Part shown: positions 5,008-5,885 of the stretch, piece after piece
Position numbering within the stretch: the first letter of the stretch is position 1
Layout of the letters: each line of letters starts with the position of its first letter
Assembly (NCBI GenBank): GCA_026709725.1
Contig: JAPOSK010000499.1
Coordinates: 1 to 5,885, forward strand
Reading direction: 5' to 3'
DNA: 5,885 nt
DNA from: Paracoccaceae bacterium
Lineage (GTDB): Bacteria; Pseudomonadota; Alphaproteobacteria; Rhodobacterales; Rhodobacteraceae
Notes under the pieces: generated by a model
The model's database searches: none
Seen by the model: the letters and a program-made list of their open reading frames with translations, nothing else
What the model was told of the DNA's origin: nothing
Made by a program: the position numbers and the translations under genes

Positions 5008-5885
5008 ATGGCCACGATTGAGATCAAGGTTCCCGACATTGGCGATTTTTCCGATGTTCCCGTTATCGGCATCCTGGTTGATGTCGGCGCAACGGTGACA
5101 GAGGAAGAGCCGCTCATTGAACTTGAATCCGACAAGGCGACGATGGAGGTGCCATCCCCGGCCGAGGGCATCATCCGTTCACTCACCGTTGCCGAGGGTG
5201 ACACTGTCAGCGAGGGGTCGCTGATCGCCACTCTCGAGACATCCGCGGGTGCTGTTTCGGTCGAGGGTGAAGAGGCCGCCCGGGCGGCGGATGCCGGAGC
5301 GGCACATCCGCCTGAACCATCCGGGACTGATGAAACCCCATCAGTCGAGGCACCCGCCGCCAGCGCTTCTGTCCGGCGCGACGGCGTTCAGCATGCGGAC
5401 TATGTTGTGATCGGGTCAGGGCCGGGTGGCTACACCTCAGCGTTTCGAGCTGCCGATCTTGGTCTCAAGACCATCCTTGTCGAGCGACATGACACGCTGG
5501 GCGGAGTCTGTCTGAATGTGGGATGCATTCCCTCGAAAGCACTCCTTCATTCCGCAAAGGTCATCACAGAAACCGAGGACATGAAGGCGCACGGAATTTC
5601 ATTTTCGTCCCCGAAGATTGATCTTTCGGCACTGCGCGGGTGGAAGGACGGTATTGTCGGCAAGCTGACCGGCGGGCTTGATGGATTGGCCAGGGCTCGA
5701 AATGTCGGGGTGATCCGCGGTCAGGCCGCATTGACCTCGCCGAACTCCCTTGATGTGGTGTCCGGCGACAGGACGACATCACTCACCTTTGATGCGTGCT
5801 GCATTGCCACCGGATCCGTGCCGGTCGACCTGCCGTTCCTTCCCCGGAATGATCCCCGGGTCTTCAATTCGACGGGGGCACTGGA
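5008..5885 (+). CDS. lpd: Dihydrolipoyl dehydrogenase, PDHc E3 component with N-terminal lipoyl domain (3' end beyond window)
   Basis: E3 is the FAD enzyme that reoxidises dihydrolipoyl groups with NAD+. The visible 292 codons show an added lipoyl domain at 1-78 with K43 in ESDKATMEV, an acidic Ala/Pro/Glu-rich linker at about 79-129, and the start of a standard E3. The FAD Rossmann motif is DYVVIGSGPGGYTSAFRAAD at 131-150. The redox-active disulfide motif GGVCLNVGCIPSK has its cysteines at C168 and C173. The segment CCIATGSVP near the edge is the family's ATG motif. The NAD-binding and dimerisation domains, with the catalytic His-Glu pair, lie beyond the window. E. coli Lpd lacks a lipoyl domain; Neisseria p64k and Ralstonia PdhL have one. 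This fusion usually marks a PDHc-dedicated E3 rather than the one shared with 2-oxoglutarate dehydrogenase. It is third in the operon, 11 nt after aceF. Confidence 0.95.
   Translation, partial: MATIEIKVPDIGDFSDVPVIGILVDVGATVTEEEPLIELESDKATMEVPSPAEGIIRSLTVAEGDTVSEGSLIATLETSAGAVSVEGEEAARAADAGAAHPPEPSGTDETPSVEAPAASASVRRDGVQHADYVVIGSGPGGYTSAFRAADLGLKTILVERHDTLGGVCLNVGCIPSKALLHSAKVITETEDMKAHGISFSSPKIDLSALRGWKDGIVGKLTGGLDGLARARNVGVIRGQAALTSPNSLDVVSGDRTTSLTFDACCIATGSVPVDLPFLPRNDPRVFNSTGAL
5131..5150 (+). repeat. Lipoyl-site direct repeat, copy 2 (first copy 3848-3867)
   Basis: This is the exact partner of the 20-bp segment in aceF, encoding DKATMEV around lipoyl K43 of the E3. It marks the homologous position in the two paralogous lipoyl domains. 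Confidence 0.8.

Noticed and set aside
5564..5782. Short - strand open frame in the lpd region
   Set aside because: It overlaps the FAD domain of E3, and its Ser/Arg/Pro-rich translation is typical of an antisense shadow.
1..5885. Mobile element or horizontally acquired novel system
   Set aside because: No transposase, integrase, terminal inverted repeats or target duplications are visible. Gene content is ordinary central metabolism, and only the intergenic region is compositionally deviant.

Overview
The window holds one central-metabolism locus: a three-gene pyruvate dehydrogenase complex (PDHc) operon on the + strand, and a divergent IclR-family regulator on the - strand. The organism is a proteobacterium. 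The homodimeric (AceE-type) E1, the single-lipoyl E2 and the lipoyl-E3 fusion fit proteobacterial PDHc operons. I lean towards an environmental alphaproteobacterium, but that is an inference I cannot settle by eye. Coding DNA is moderately GC-rich (roughly 45-63% in the lines I sampled).

Layout. Positions 1-803 (-): an IclR-family regulator, complete except for the last few C-terminal residues, which lie beyond the window edge. It resembles the glyoxylate-responsive AllR/BhcR type and has an AT-hook-like N-terminus. Positions 804-1044: the divergent control region, whose core (851-1000) is only about 16% G+C and contains several dyads and weak promoter-like elements. Positions 1045-3705 (+): aceE, pyruvate dehydrogenase E1. 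Positions 3725-4996 (+): aceF, the E2 acetyltransferase with one lipoyl domain. Positions 5008 to the right edge (+): lpd, an E3 dihydrolipoamide dehydrogenase with its own N-terminal lipoyl domain, cut off after 292 codons. Intergenic gaps in the operon are 19 and 11 nt, each gene has a Shine-Dalgarno sequence, and I see no internal terminator, so co-transcription is likely.

How it works together. AceE decarboxylates pyruvate and reductively acetylates the lipoyl arm of AceF. AceF passes the acetyl group to CoA, and Lpd reoxidises the dihydrolipoyl group with NAD+. The divergent regulator retains the polar residues that hold a small 2-oxoacid in AllR. It is therefore a plausible local controller of the operon, comparable in role (not in family) to the GntR-type PdhR of E. 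coli.

I found no evidence of a wholly new system, mobile element, CRISPR array or RNA gene. The most interesting points are the pairing of an AllR-like regulator with a PDHc operon, the AT-hook-like tail opposite a very AT-rich control region, and the duplicated lipoyl domain carried by both E2 and E3.
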